This document shows positions 52,141 through 61,700 of a stretch of DNA of 64,000 nt, piece after piece; positions within the stretch are counted from its first letter, which is position 1; the number at the start of each line of letters is the position of its first letter. The position numbers and the translations under genes were made by a program. The notes beneath the pieces were generated by a model, which was given only the letters and a program-made list of their open reading frames with translations, made no database searches and was not told where the DNA came from. The stretch is from Tistrella mobilis (GTDB lineage: Bacteria > Pseudomonadota > Alphaproteobacteria > Tistrellales > Tistrellaceae), in contig NZ_JBBIAB010000011.1 of assembly GCF_039634785.1 (NCBI RefSeq), forward strand, positions 1 through 64,000, read 5' to 3'.

Positions 52141-53568
52141 GTGGAGATCGACCAGCCGATGGGCAAGCTGCGGGCGCCGATTGTGATCCGGGCCGGACGG
52201 GGGGCGCTGATGGTCGGCGTGACCATGTTCCTCGCCGCCCTGTTCGGCATCCTGACCCGCGAGCCCGGTTTTCTGGCGGCGTTCTGGCCCGCCAACGCCC
52301 TGATGCTCGGCCTGATGATCCGCTGGCCATGGCTGGGGGGGCCGATGGGCTGGCTGGGCGGGATTGCGGGATTCCTGGCGGCCGATCTGGTGACCGGCAG
52401 CGATCCGGCCACGTCCCTGCTGCTGACGGCGGCCAATCTTTCGGGTATCTGCACCGGCTATCTGGCCGCGCGGCATCTGGACATCGCCGATCGCAGCCTG
52501 CGCCGGCCGTCATCGGTGATCCGGATGATCCTGGTGATCTTCCTGGCCGCCGCCGCGGCCGGCTGTGGCGGTGCCATCGCCAATGCGATCCTGTTCGATC
52601 AGCCGCCGGTGACCGGCTGGGTGATCTGGTTTGCGACCGAGCTGATCAATTACATCGCCATCCTGCCCGTGGTTCTGACCATTCCCACCCGCGACGGGCT
52701 GCGGTGGCACGGGCGTCTGCGTGCGCGGATGCTGGCCCCGCTGGGCGCGCTTGCGGCATCGGCGGCGATTGCCGCGCTGATCGGCGGGCCGGGGGCGATC
52801 GCCTTTCCGGTGCCGGCCCTGCTGTGGTGCGCGGTGCGCTATGGCCTGTTCGTGAACGCCCTGATCGCCTTTGGTGTCAGCGCCATGATGCTGATCGGCG
52901 TCGCGACCGGTGTGATCGCGCTGGGCTCGGAGCTTGCCGGGCAGCATGCGCTGATGTCGCTGCGCATCGGCGTGACGCTGATCGCGCTGACGCCGATCGC
53001 GATCTCCAGCGTCATGACCGATCGGGCGGTGATGATGCAGCGCCTGCACGACATGGCCACCCGCGACCAGCTGACCGGGGTCGCCAACCGGCGGCAATTC
53101 GACCGCGAGGCCCGCAAGGCCATGGGCCGGGCCGCTGCCGCCGGACATCCGGTGGCGGCGATGATGCTCGACATCGACCGGTTCAAGGCGATCAACGACA
53201 ATCACGGCCATGCCACGGGCGACGAGGTGTTGCGGGTGTTTGCCCGCAAGGCATCCGCGATGCTGCGCCCGGGGGATCTCTTCGCCCGGGTGGGGGGCGA
53301 GGAATTTGCCGCCATCCTGCCGGCCATGGCGGCGGACGAGGCCGTGGCCCTGGCCGAGCGGGTGCGACGGGCCATTGCCGACCAGGCGATGGATCTGCCG
53401 GATGGTCGGCTGCTATGCGTGACCGTCAGCATCGGCGTTGCGGTGACGACGGATTGCGGCGCCGGGCCCTCCCCCCTGCTGATCGAGGCGGACCGGGCGC
53501 TCTACGACGCCAAGGACGCCGGCCGGGACCGCGTCGCACACCGGCTGGTGCTGGACGGCCTCCCCTGA
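52141..53568 (+). CDS. Membrane diguanylate cyclase (MASE1-like sensor plus GGDEF)
   Basis: 475 residues from GTG 52141, or 469 from ATG 52159. The N-terminal ~290 residues form about eight to nine spans with MASE1 features (FLAAFWPANALMLGLMIRWP, AANLSGICTGYLAARHL). The GGDEF domain follows MQRLHDMATRDQLTGVANRRQFD and has LDIDRFKAINDNHGHATGDEVL, the active GGEEF (FARVGGEEFAAILP) and an I-site RPGD five residues upstream. It should make c-di-GMP and be subject to product inhibition. Convergent with btuF. Confidence 0.92.
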   Translation: MEIDQPMGKLRAPIVIRAGRGALMVGVTMFLAALFGILTREPGFLAAFWPANALMLGLMIRWPWLGGPMGWLGGIAGFLAADLVTGSDPATSLLLTAANLSGICTGYLAARHLDIADRSLRRPSSVIRMILVIFLAAAAAGCGGAIANAILFDQPPVTGWVIWFATELINYIAILPVVLTIPTRDGLRWHGRLRARMLAPLGALAASAAIAALIGGPGAIAFPVPALLWCAVRYGLFVNALIAFGVSAMMLIGVATGVIALGSELAGQHALMSLRIGVTLIALTPIAISSVMTDRAVMMQRLHDMATRDQLTGVANRRQFDREARKAMGRAAAAGHPVAAMMLDIDRFKAINDNHGHATGDEVLRVFARKASAMLRPGDLFARVGGEEFAAILPAMAADEAVALAERVRRAIADQAMDLPDGRLLCVTVSIGVAVTTDCGAGPSPLLIEADRALYDAKDAGRDRVAHRLVLDGLP

Positions 53569-53571
53569 TGC

Positions 53572-54489
53572 CTACCCGCCGGGGCGGGTTGCAGCCAGGA
53601 TCCGTGCCAGATGGCGGGCGGCCAGGCCGGTGCGGATGCCGGCGACGGTTTCGGAAAAGGCGAGGGTCGCGACCTGGCCCGTCTGCAGGGCATGCAGACC
53701 GGCCAGGGCGGGATCGGCGCGGAGCCGCCGCTCTTTCAGGGGTGCCGGGTCGGCGGCGGTGTCGACCAGCAGGATCAGATCCGGATCCCGGGCGAGCACG
53801 GCTTCCCACGACACCGTCGCCCAGCGGCCGGGCGTGTCGTCGAAGGCGTTGCGCGCACCGGCACGGGCGAGCAGGCGGGTGAGCAGGCCGTCGCGACCGA
53901 CGGTATAGGGGGTCTTCTCGCCGCCGTCATAGATGAAGACGGTCACGGCCGGCCCGGGCGTCAGGGCCGCCAGCCCGGCCTCGATCTCCGCCACGAGCGC
54001 ATCGGCCCTTTGCCGCCGATCGAACAGCGCACCCATCTGCCGGATATCGGCGATGGCGGTTGCGACCGGATCATCGCCTGCGGTCATGCAGCCCGAGGCG
54101 AGCACATGGGTCGGCATGCCGAGCCCCGCGAAGGTTTCGCGCGGGCCCAGCCCGCCGATGCCGAAAGCCGCGGCGAAGCCGCCGAGCACGAGATCCGGCA
54201 GCAGGCCCACCACCGCTTCGGTGGCGAGATAACGGTCGAATCTGACCGGGATGCGGTCGAAGCCGGCCTGAAGATCAGGCGGCAGGGCATCGTCGAGATA
54301 GCCGGCGGCGACGATCCGGTCGGTGACGCCGAGCGCGAGCAGGATTTCGATCGCGTGCTGATGCGCCACCACCACCCGCTCTGGCGGGCTGTCGGGCAGG
54401 GGCGGGTTGCCGCAGGCATCCGCCGCCCGGGCCGGACCGGCCATGACGCCCAGGCAGAGCAGCAGCAGGGCGGCGGCCAGCCGCGTCAC
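53572..54489 (-). CDS. btuF: Cobalamin/siderophore-type ABC solute-binding protein (BtuF-like)
   Basis: 305 residues from GTG 54489, overlapping the upstream stop (GTGA). A signal peptide ends at about residue 22 (GPARAAD). Fold signatures: PERVVVAHQHAIEILLALGVTDRIVAAGYLDD, GLLPDLVLGGFAAAFG, VTVFIYDGGEKTPYTVGRDGLLTRLLARAGARNAFD and RWATVSWEAVLARDPDLILLVD. Placement after the riboswitch-controlled btuB argues for vitamin B12 or a corrinoid, though family members also bind iron complexes. The btuC and btuD genes are not in the window. Confidence 0.85.
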   Translation of the reverse strand: MTRLAAALLLLCLGVMAGPARAADACGNPPLPDSPPERVVVAHQHAIEILLALGVTDRIVAAGYLDDALPPDLQAGFDRIPVRFDRYLATEAVVGLLPDLVLGGFAAAFGIGGLGPRETFAGLGMPTHVLASGCMTAGDDPVATAIADIRQMGALFDRRQRADALVAEIEAGLAALTPGPAVTVFIYDGGEKTPYTVGRDGLLTRLLARAGARNAFDDTPGRWATVSWEAVLARDPDLILLVDTAADPAPLKERRLRADPALAGLHALQTGQVATLAFSETVAGIRTGLAARHLARILAATRPGG

Positions 54490-55247
54490 CTGCCACCCTC
54501 CCGGAACAGCAGATCGGCCACCGGCCGGCCGTTCTTCAGATGCTCGACCGCGATCCGGCGGGCGGCCTCGGCATCGGGGACCGCATACCAGAAACCGCCC
54601 GGATGCAGCGTCGCCACCGGCCCGCGATTGCAGGGATAAAGGCAGCGGGTGCGCGTGACCATCACCCGCTCCGCCGTCTTGCCGCGCAGCCCCGCCTCTT
54701 CCAGCGCCGCCAGCATCGCCGCCCAGACGGCGCCCGATCCGCGATGGGCGCAGCGCGGCCCGTCGCAGGCGAAGAGATGGACGGCATGGTCCGGCGGGTC
54801 GTTCCAGGACGGCCGGCTGTCGGTGGCGGGGCTCTGGCGGACATCTTCCGCCGCCCCGCCGGTGATCCGCGAGACCACCGCCGAGACGAAGGCGGGGTCG
54901 CCGTCCACCGGGTCCGAAAAGGCGATGTCGAGTGCGACGCCCCGGCGGTTGGCCCAGTCGTGCAGCGCGCCGGGCAGCCAGCCCCGCAGGCTCATATCCG
55001 CAGGCACGATCAGATCGACCACCAGCACCCGGATCCTGCCCCGATCGGCGAACATGTCCAGGGCGTCCGAGACCGACGGGACGGCCAGTTCGGCAAACCC
55101 CAGCACCACCGGTCCGGAAAAGCCGGTCTCGCCGGCCAGACGTTCCGCCACCGCCGCCCGCAGCGTTTCCAGCCGCCGCGGGCTGCCATAGCCGCGGCGG
55201 ACCAGCAGGAGGACCAGATCGGGGGATCGCTCAGAAACTGTAGCCAT
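54486..55247 (-). CDS. Fusion of CbiX-like chelatase domain and thioredoxin-like [2Fe-2S] ferredoxin
   Basis: 253 residues from ATG 55247. The N-terminal half (about 1-130; DLVLLLVRRGYGSPRRLETLR, VVLGFAELAVPSVSDALDMF, IRVLVVDLIVPADMSLRGWLP) follows the CbiX/sirohydrochlorin chelatase pattern but lacks the usual HGS His. The C-terminal half has the four-Cys thioredoxin-like ferredoxin pattern CDGPRCAHRGS ... TRCLYPCNRGPVATLHPGGFWY. Such (2Fe-2S) proteins occur in cobalamin clusters. It overlaps btuB by 17 bases and btuF by 4, so all three are under the cobalamin riboswitch. Function unproven; a reductase for cobalt or a metal-handling partner is possible. Confidence 0.78.
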   Translation of the reverse strand: MATVSERSPDLVLLLVRRGYGSPRRLETLRAAVAERLAGETGFSGPVVLGFAELAVPSVSDALDMFADRGRIRVLVVDLIVPADMSLRGWLPGALHDWANRRGVALDIAFSDPVDGDPAFVSAVVSRITGGAAEDVRQSPATDSRPSWNDPPDHAVHLFACDGPRCAHRGSGAVWAAMLAALEEAGLRGKTAERVMVTRTRCLYPCNRGPVATLHPGGFWYAVPDAEAARRIAVEHLKNGRPVADLLFREGGR

Positions 55248-57204
55248 AGCGCAGCTCTGCGGTGAGCGGCCGGCCCAGCTGATCGACAGAACGGCCGGGC
55301 GTGCCGGTTCCGGCGCGGCCGGTGGCATAGTCGCGGTCGAAGAGGTTTTCGACCGTCAGGGTCAGCCGATGTGCGCCTTTCGGGCCGAAGGCATAGAAGC
55401 CCGAGGCATCGAAGACGACATAGTCGCCATAGTCGACCCCGCGGGCGCGGACATTGCCGACATGGCGGGCATAGAGATCGCCACCCCAACTGTCGCCCGG
55501 CGCAAAGCCCCGCGTGTCATCCGGCGTCTCATAGCCGATCCGGACGAAGCCGTGGCGGGTCGGGATGTTGTCGAGCTGCAGCCCGGTGTCCCGGCGCTCG
55601 GTCGAGACGAAGGTGACCCCGGCCCCGGTCGACCAGCCCCGGGCGAAATCGAGCCCGGCCTCCAGCTCCACGCCTTCCGAGAGCACGCCTTCGGAAACGT
55701 TGACGAAGCGGTCGCCGGAGCCGTCGATCATGTCGTCGATCTCGCGGCGGAAGGCCGTGGCTTCCAGGGTGAGCCGGGCATCGCGGCCGAGATCGAATTC
55801 GACGCCGCCGCCCAGCTCCACCTCGCGGCTGGTCTCGGGATCGAGGCCCGGATTGCCCCTGGCGCAGCAATCGTCGTTGGCGTAGAGCTGCTCAGCGGTG
55901 GGCAGGCGGAAGGAGGTGCCGGCAAGCGCGCGGATGAAGGCCGGGCCGAAACCCTGGCGGATGCTGGCCGACCAGACCAGGGCCTCGGCGCCGTCGGCCG
56001 TCCAGTTGTAGCGGGTGCCGATCGACAGATCGGTTTCGGGCAGGGCATCCAGATGCGGCCGGAACTGGGTGAACAGCCCATAGGCCTCACCCGTCTGCCT
56101 GCCGATGACCAGAACGTCATCGGCGCCCCGGTAGAACTGGCTGTCGGCCCCGAACAGCAGTTCCTGTCCGGCGAACCGCCAGCGGCCCTGAGCCTTCAGG
56201 CCGTAATCCTTGAAGCCCCAATAGTCGCCGTCATTGACTGTGGTCGTGCCGCCGCCGTCCAGGTTGTGGATGCGGGTATAGTCCGTGTCCCAGACGTTCA
56301 GATGGGCGCGGAGCGCATAGTCGAAGGCGGCGCTCGGCGCATGCTCGAAACTGGCGGTGGCGATGTGCTGGGTGCGGTCGTTAAAGACGTCGCGGTTGGC
56401 ATAGGGTTTGGCGAAGTCCAGCTTGCCCGCGGCATACTGGTAGAACAGATCCGCGCGTGCGGTATCGCCCAGATGCTGGGTGGCGCGAAAGCCCAGATTG
56501 GCGACGCGATAGGACCGGCGGCGGTCGCTGACCGTGGCCTCGATATCCTCGCTGCGATAGGGGATGTAGCCGTTGCTCTGGTCGTGGGAGCCGAAGACCA
56601 TCAGATCCAGGGCGCCGAGTGCGTTCGGGAAGCGGTCCCCCGCCCGGCCGTCGAGATGGCGGGCGCCGTCGGTGGCGAGCCCGGCCGAGATTGCGCCCTC
56701 CGGGTCGTCGCCGGTCACCCGGCGGGTGACGATGTTGATCACCCCGGCGACCGCCTCGGTGCCGAAGATCAGCCCCTGGGCGCCTTTCACCACCTCGATT
56801 CGCTCGATCGCGGCGGTCGATATCGTGTCGATGTAAAGCCCGCCATAGAGCCGGTTGTTGAGCCGCACCCCGTCGAGCAGGATCAGGATATCCGCCGATC
56901 TGGAGCCGCGCAGCGAATAGGTCGCGTAGTCGAAGGGGCCCGTCTTGGGGGCGACGTAGAGCCCCGGCACATAGCGCTGCAGCACCCGGGTGACGTCGGC
57001 GGACGGGCCGGCCCGCTCGATCTGCTCGCGGGTCACCACCTCCATCTCCCAGCCCAGGCGCGCGAGGTCTGACGTCGCCGTCTCCTCGATGCCCGGCGCT
57101 TCAACCGCCAGGGGGTCGAGACGGGTTTCCGCCGCCCCGGCCAGACCTGCGCCGAGGAGGGGTGGCAGGGCTGCAAGCCCCTGAATCCAATAGGTCAAAC
57201 GCAT
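55231..57204 (-). CDS. btuB: TonB-dependent vitamin B12 receptor
   Basis: 657-residue outer-membrane receptor. Signal peptide (to about residue 24, LAGAAE), plug domain with EVVTREQIERAGPSADVTRVL, SLRGSRSADILILLDGVRLNN and RIEVVKGAQGLIFGTEAVAGVINIVTRR, then a 22-strand barrel ending with Phe (ELRYGYSF). The preceding cobalamin riboswitch makes a corrinoid receptor the best call, and it is operonic with the CbiX-ferredoxin fusion and btuF. Confidence 0.92.
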   Translation of the reverse strand: MRLTYWIQGLAALPPLLGAGLAGAAETRLDPLAVEAPGIEETATSDLARLGWEMEVVTREQIERAGPSADVTRVLQRYVPGLYVAPKTGPFDYATYSLRGSRSADILILLDGVRLNNRLYGGLYIDTISTAAIERIEVVKGAQGLIFGTEAVAGVINIVTRRVTGDDPEGAISAGLATDGARHLDGRAGDRFPNALGALDLMVFGSHDQSNGYIPYRSEDIEATVSDRRRSYRVANLGFRATQHLGDTARADLFYQYAAGKLDFAKPYANRDVFNDRTQHIATASFEHAPSAAFDYALRAHLNVWDTDYTRIHNLDGGGTTTVNDGDYWGFKDYGLKAQGRWRFAGQELLFGADSQFYRGADDVLVIGRQTGEAYGLFTQFRPHLDALPETDLSIGTRYNWTADGAEALVWSASIRQGFGPAFIRALAGTSFRLPTAEQLYANDDCCARGNPGLDPETSREVELGGGVEFDLGRDARLTLEATAFRREIDDMIDGSGDRFVNVSEGVLSEGVELEAGLDFARGWSTGAGVTFVSTERRDTGLQLDNIPTRHGFVRIGYETPDDTRGFAPGDSWGGDLYARHVGNVRARGVDYGDYVVFDASGFYAFGPKGAHRLTLTVENLFDRDYATGRAGTGTPGRSVDQLGRPLTAELRYGYSF

Positions 57205-57344
57205 AAACAGGGTCGCATCCTCGTCGACGGAACGGGACAGCGACCGCAGCTAACTGGTCTGTAAACGGATCCGGAACGGGGGCGGATGACGGCCGGACCG
57301 CAGGTCCGCAAGGGGGCCCCCTGGATCAGCGCTCACCGCCCACC

Positions 57345-57570
57345 GCGGCCTGCCGGTCATGTCACGGGCTGGTATCCGGGCTCGGAAGCCGGACCGGAGA
57401 TCCGGGCCGGGGGCCGTCCCTTCCCAGGTCTTCCGACCCAGTGGTTTCGACGGCCTTAAGCTTCCACACCGTTGCGGGGGCAGCAGCGGCTTTGCGGGGC
57501 TATGAGCCTTCCGCGTACCGCTTTCCCAATTCTCCACCCCCTCCGCCTGGATCGGGGTGGCACCACGTGC
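57345..57570 (-). promoter_or_regulatory. Cobalamin riboswitch controlling btuB
   Basis: On the minus strand the element starts with GGTGCC (57564-57559) and AGAATTGGGAAAGCGG, continues through the core TGCCCCCGCAACGGT (around 57483-57469), CCACTGGG (57444-57437), AAGACCTGGGAAGG and GGCTTCCGAGCCCGGATACC, ending near 57350. These are the conserved blocks of adenosylcobalamin riboswitches. It represses the receptor operon when cobalamin is plentiful. The expression platform is not certain: a CGGACC/GGTCCG hairpin lies 140 bases before the btuB start. Confidence 0.95.
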
Positions 57571-57577
57571 GGGCACG

Positions 57578-57606
57578 ATGCTAGCGGCCCGATCCGGCGC
57601 GCGCAA
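57578..57606 (-). promoter_or_regulatory. Predicted promoter of the btuB riboswitch transcript
   Basis: Minus strand TTGCGC (57606-57601), 17-bp spacer, TAGCAT (57583-57578). Its implied start near 57571 coincides with the 5' end of the cobalamin aptamer, which is strong positional support. Confidence 0.6.
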
Positions 57607-57708
57607 CGTGATTTCGCAGCCCGGACCGGCTGTCAGAGAGTGGATTGACGGCGCGGCCATTCGACCTCTACCGTTGCCGCGATCGGATCGAACCAACGCG
57701 AGGCGCGC

Positions 57709-58761
57709 ATGAGCACCCGGGCGAAAATACCTGCGACGATCGTCACCGGCTTCCTGGGCGCGGGCAAGACCACGCTGATCCGGCATCTGATCGAGAATGC
57801 CGGCGGGCGTCGTCTGGCCCTGATCGTCAACGAATTCGGCGATGTCGGCATCGACGGCGACCTGCTGAAGGGTTGCGGTATAGACACGTGCCCAGATGAA
57901 AACGTGATCGAGCTGGCGAATGGCTGTATCTGCTGCACCGTCGCCGACGACTTCCTGCCGACCATGGAAGCCCTGCTCGCCCGCGAGCCGCGGCCCGATC
58001 ACATCATCATCGAAACCAGCGGTCTGGCCCTGCCCAAGCCGCTGGTCCAGGCCTTCGCCTGGCCGGGGGTGAAGACCCGCGCCACCGTCGACGGCGTGAT
58101 CGCGGTGGTCGACGGCGCCGCCCTGGCCGAGGGCCGGGTCGCCAACGACCCCGAGGCGCTGGACCGCCAGCGCGCCGCCGACCAGACCCTGGATCACGAG
58201 GCCGAGGTCGACGAGCTGTTCGAGGATCAGCTGGCCTGCGCCGACATGGTGGTGGTGACCAAGGCCGACATGCTGGACGCCGATGGCATGGCCCGGGCCC
58301 GGGCCGCGATCGCGCCCGAGCTTCGCCCCGCCACCCGGGTGGTGGAGGCCGCGCGCGGCATGGTCGACCCGGCCGTGCTGCTGGGCCTGGGGGCGGCGGT
58401 CGAGGACGATCTTGCCGCCCGCCCCAGCCATCACGACGGCGAGAGCGAGGAAGAGCACGGCCACGACGCCTTTGCGAGCTTCGTGGTCGAACTGCCGGAG
58501 GGCGTGGATCACGAGGCCCTGCCGGGCCGCATCGGGGCCGCGGTCGAGGCGCACCCGATCTATCGCGTGAAGGGCTTCGTGGCCGTGCCGGGCAAGGCCA
58601 TGCGCCTGCTGGTTCAGGGCGTGGGCCCGCGGCTGCAGCAGCAGTTCGACCGGCCCTGGCAGCCGGGCGAGGCCCGCCGCTCGCGCCTGGTGGTGATCGG
58701 GGCCCAGGGGCTGGATCCCGCCGCGGTGGCCGAAGCCCTCGGCGGCCGTCCGGCAAGCTGA
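57709..58761 (+). CDS. cobW: CobW-type metal chaperone GTPase
   Basis: 350 residues of the COG0523 family. The P-loop is VTGFLGAGKTTLIRH (about 12-26), the metal-binding CxCC is GCICC (Cys 73, 75, 76), then TSGLALPKPLV and the guanine-specific VVVTKADMLD. A His/Glu linker (HHDGESEEEHGHD) precedes the CobW C-terminal domain (YRVKGFVAVPGKAMRLLVQGVG). CobW is thought to deliver Co2+ to the late cobaltochelatase, and it lies 13 bases before cobN. A TTGACG element at 57646 may be its -35. Confidence 0.94.
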   Translation: MSTRAKIPATIVTGFLGAGKTTLIRHLIENAGGRRLALIVNEFGDVGIDGDLLKGCGIDTCPDENVIELANGCICCTVADDFLPTMEALLAREPRPDHIIIETSGLALPKPLVQAFAWPGVKTRATVDGVIAVVDGAALAEGRVANDPEALDRQRAADQTLDHEAEVDELFEDQLACADMVVVTKADMLDADGMARARAAIAPELRPATRVVEAARGMVDPAVLLGLGAAVEDDLAARPSHHDGESEEEHGHDAFASFVVELPEGVDHEALPGRIGAAVEAHPIYRVKGFVAVPGKAMRLLVQGVGPRLQQQFDRPWQPGEARRSRLVVIGAQGLDPAAVAEALGGRPAS

Positions 58762-58774
58762 GGGTACCGGCGTC

Positions 58775-61700
58775 ATGCATCTGCTTGCAGCCGAACCCGG
58801 CCGGATCGACGATGGCGACGAGGCGATCGACCTCCGCCAGAGCCCGGCAGAGATGGTCGTGGTCACGGCTGCGGATACCGAACTCGCCTGCCTTTCGGCC
58901 GCGAAGGCCCGGCTGGGCGCCGATGCGCCCGATCTTCGGCTGGTCAACCTTCAGCGGCTGAAGCACCCGATGTCGGTCGATCTCTGGGTCGACCGCACGC
59001 TGGCCCGCGCCCGGCTGGTGATCGTGCGCCTGCTGGGCGGCGCCGCCTACTGGTCCTATGGGCTGGAGCGGCTGACGGCGCTGGCCCGCAGCCGCTCGAT
59101 CGCACTGGTGGTCATTCCCGGCGACGACCGGCCGGACAGTTCGCTCGACGGCCTGTCGACCGTCTCGGCGCGGGAGCGGGCGCTGATCTGGTCCTATTTC
59201 AACGGCTATGGCATCGACAATGCCGCCGGTCTGCTGATCCATGCGCAGCATCTGCTGGGCCGGCGGGATGTGCCCGGCCCCGCACCCGTCAGGCTGCCGC
59301 CGGCGGGGCTGCATCCGGCGACCACCGGCGCCGTCCCGGCCGATGCCGGGCTGACCGGGGCGGATCTGGCGCGCATCGACGCCCTGGCGGCGGGCGGCCG
59401 GCCGGTGGCGGCGATCGTCTTCTACCGCTCTCTGGCGCTCGGCGGCCAGACGGCGGCGGTGGAGGCGCTGGCCTCGGGGCTGGAGGCGCGCGGTCTGGCG
59501 CCGCTGATGGTCCACGCCCAAAGCCTGAAAGACCCCGCGGCGGCCGCTTTCGTGCGCGCGGCGCTGGAGCGGGCGAAGGCCGCGATCGTGCTGAACACCA
59601 CCGCTTTCGCGCTGGGCGATGCCAATGGCCGGGGCGCGGCGCGCACCCCCTTCGACGGCCTGCCCGGCCCGGTGCTGCAGGTGGTGCTGTCCGGCGCGTC
59701 CGAGGCGGCCTGGGCCGGCAGCAGCCGGGGGCTGGGCCCGTCGGACCTGGCCATGCATGTCGCCCTGCCCGAAATCGACGGCCGGGTGCTGACCCGCGCC
59801 GTCGCCTTCAAGGCCGAGGCGCGCTGGGACGAGGCGACCGAATGCCCGATCCTGGTTCAGGCGCCCCGGCCCGACCGGATCGACCATGTGGCGGCGCTGG
59901 CCGCCGCCTGGGTGCGGCTTGCGCGCACGGCGGCGGCCGACCGCCGGGTGCTGCTGGTCATCGCCAATTATCCCAACCGCGATGGCCGGCTGGGCAACGG
60001 CGTCGGGCTCGACACGCCCGAGAGTGTGGTCCGGATCCTGGCGGCGCTGAAGGATGCGGGCTATGACACCGGCGATGCACCCACTGAGGGTGCCGCGCTG
60101 ATGGCCCGCCTGCTGGCCGGGCCGACCAATGATCTGACCCGCGATCGTCAGGGCGGCATCGCCTGGAGCATCGACAGCTACCGGTCACATTTTAAGACGC
60201 TGTCACCCGGCGCGGCCGCCCGGATCGGGGATCGCTGGGGCGCGCCCGAGGCCGACCCCTTCGTGGCCGAGGGCGCCTTCCGCCTGCCGGTGCACCTGTT
60301 CGGCAAGGTCGCGGTCGCCGTGCAGCCGGCGCGCGGCTACAACATCGATCCGTCCGAGAGCTATCACGACCCGGCCCTGCCGCCGCCCCATGGCTATGTC
60401 GCCTTTTATGGCTGGGCGCGGCGGGATTTCGATGCCCATGCGATCGTCCATGTCGGCAAGCACGGCAATCTGGAATGGCTGCCGGGCAAGGCGCTGGCGC
60501 TTTCGGCCGATTGCCTGCCCGAGGCGGTGCTGGGCCCCGTGCCCAATCTCTATCCCTTCATCGTCAATGATCCGGGCGAGGGCTCGCAGGCCAAGCGCCG
60601 GATCGGCGCGGTGGTGGTCGACCACCTGACCCCGCCGCTGACCCGCGCCGGCACCTATGGCCCGCTCGGCCGGCTTGAGGCGCTGGTCGACGAATATTAC
60701 GAGGCGGCGGGCATGGATCCGCGCCGCCTGCCCGAGCTTGGCCGCGGCATCGTCGCCGAGGCGGCGAGGCTGGGGCTGGACCGGGATTGCGGCGTGGAAA
60801 CCGGCATGGCCGAAGAGGCGGCGCTGGCCCGGATCGACGCCCATCTCTGCGACCTGAAGGAACTTCAGATCCGCGACGGGCTGCACATCTTCGGCGAAAG
60901 CCCCGATGCGGCCCGGCGCCTGGATCTGCTGGTCGCCATTCTGCGCAGCCCCCGCCATGCGGGCGAGGGCGGCGATGCCTCGATCCTGCGGGCGCTCGCC
61001 CGCGATCTGGGGCTGATGGCCGACGGTTTCGACCCGCTGTCGCGCGATTTCGCCGCCCCCTGGACGGGGCCGCGCCCGGCGGTGCTGGGGCCCTCCGCCG
61101 GCTGGCGCAGCCTGGGCGATACGGTCGAGCGGCTGGAGACCCTGGCGCGCGCGCTGGTGGCGGGAGAGATCGCCTGCGACCCCGCCTGGACGGACACCGC
61201 GGCCGTGCTGAAGACGGCGGAGACGGTGATCGGCCCCGCGCTCGATGCCTGCGGGGGCGCCGAGATGGCCGCGCTGCTCGCCGGGCTCGACGGCCGGTTC
61301 GTGCCCCCGGGCCCCTCGGGGGCACCGACCCGCGGCCGGCCCGAAGTGCTGCCCACCGGGCGCAATTTCTTCTCGGTCGACAGCCGGGCACTGCCCACGC
61401 CGGCCGCCTGGGCGCTGGGTTGGAAATCGGCCGGCATGCTGGTCGATGCCCATGTTCAGGAACAGGGCGACTGGCCGCGGCGGATGGTGCTGACCGCCTG
61501 GGGCACCGCCAATATGCGCACCGGCGGCGACGACATCGCCCAGGCGCTGGCCCTGATCGGGGCCCGGCCGCGCTGGGACGACGCCTCGGGCCGGGTGATC
61601 GGCTTCGAAGTGCTGCCGGCGGGGGTTCTGGGCCGGCCGCGGGTGGATGTCGTGCTCCGCGTCTCGGGCTTCTTCCGCGATGCCTTCCCGGCCCAGATCG

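Noticed and set aside
57601-57708. Second, plus-strand riboswitch before cobW
   Set aside because: The conserved cobalamin blocks read only on the minus strand; the plus strand has just a possible TTGACG promoter.
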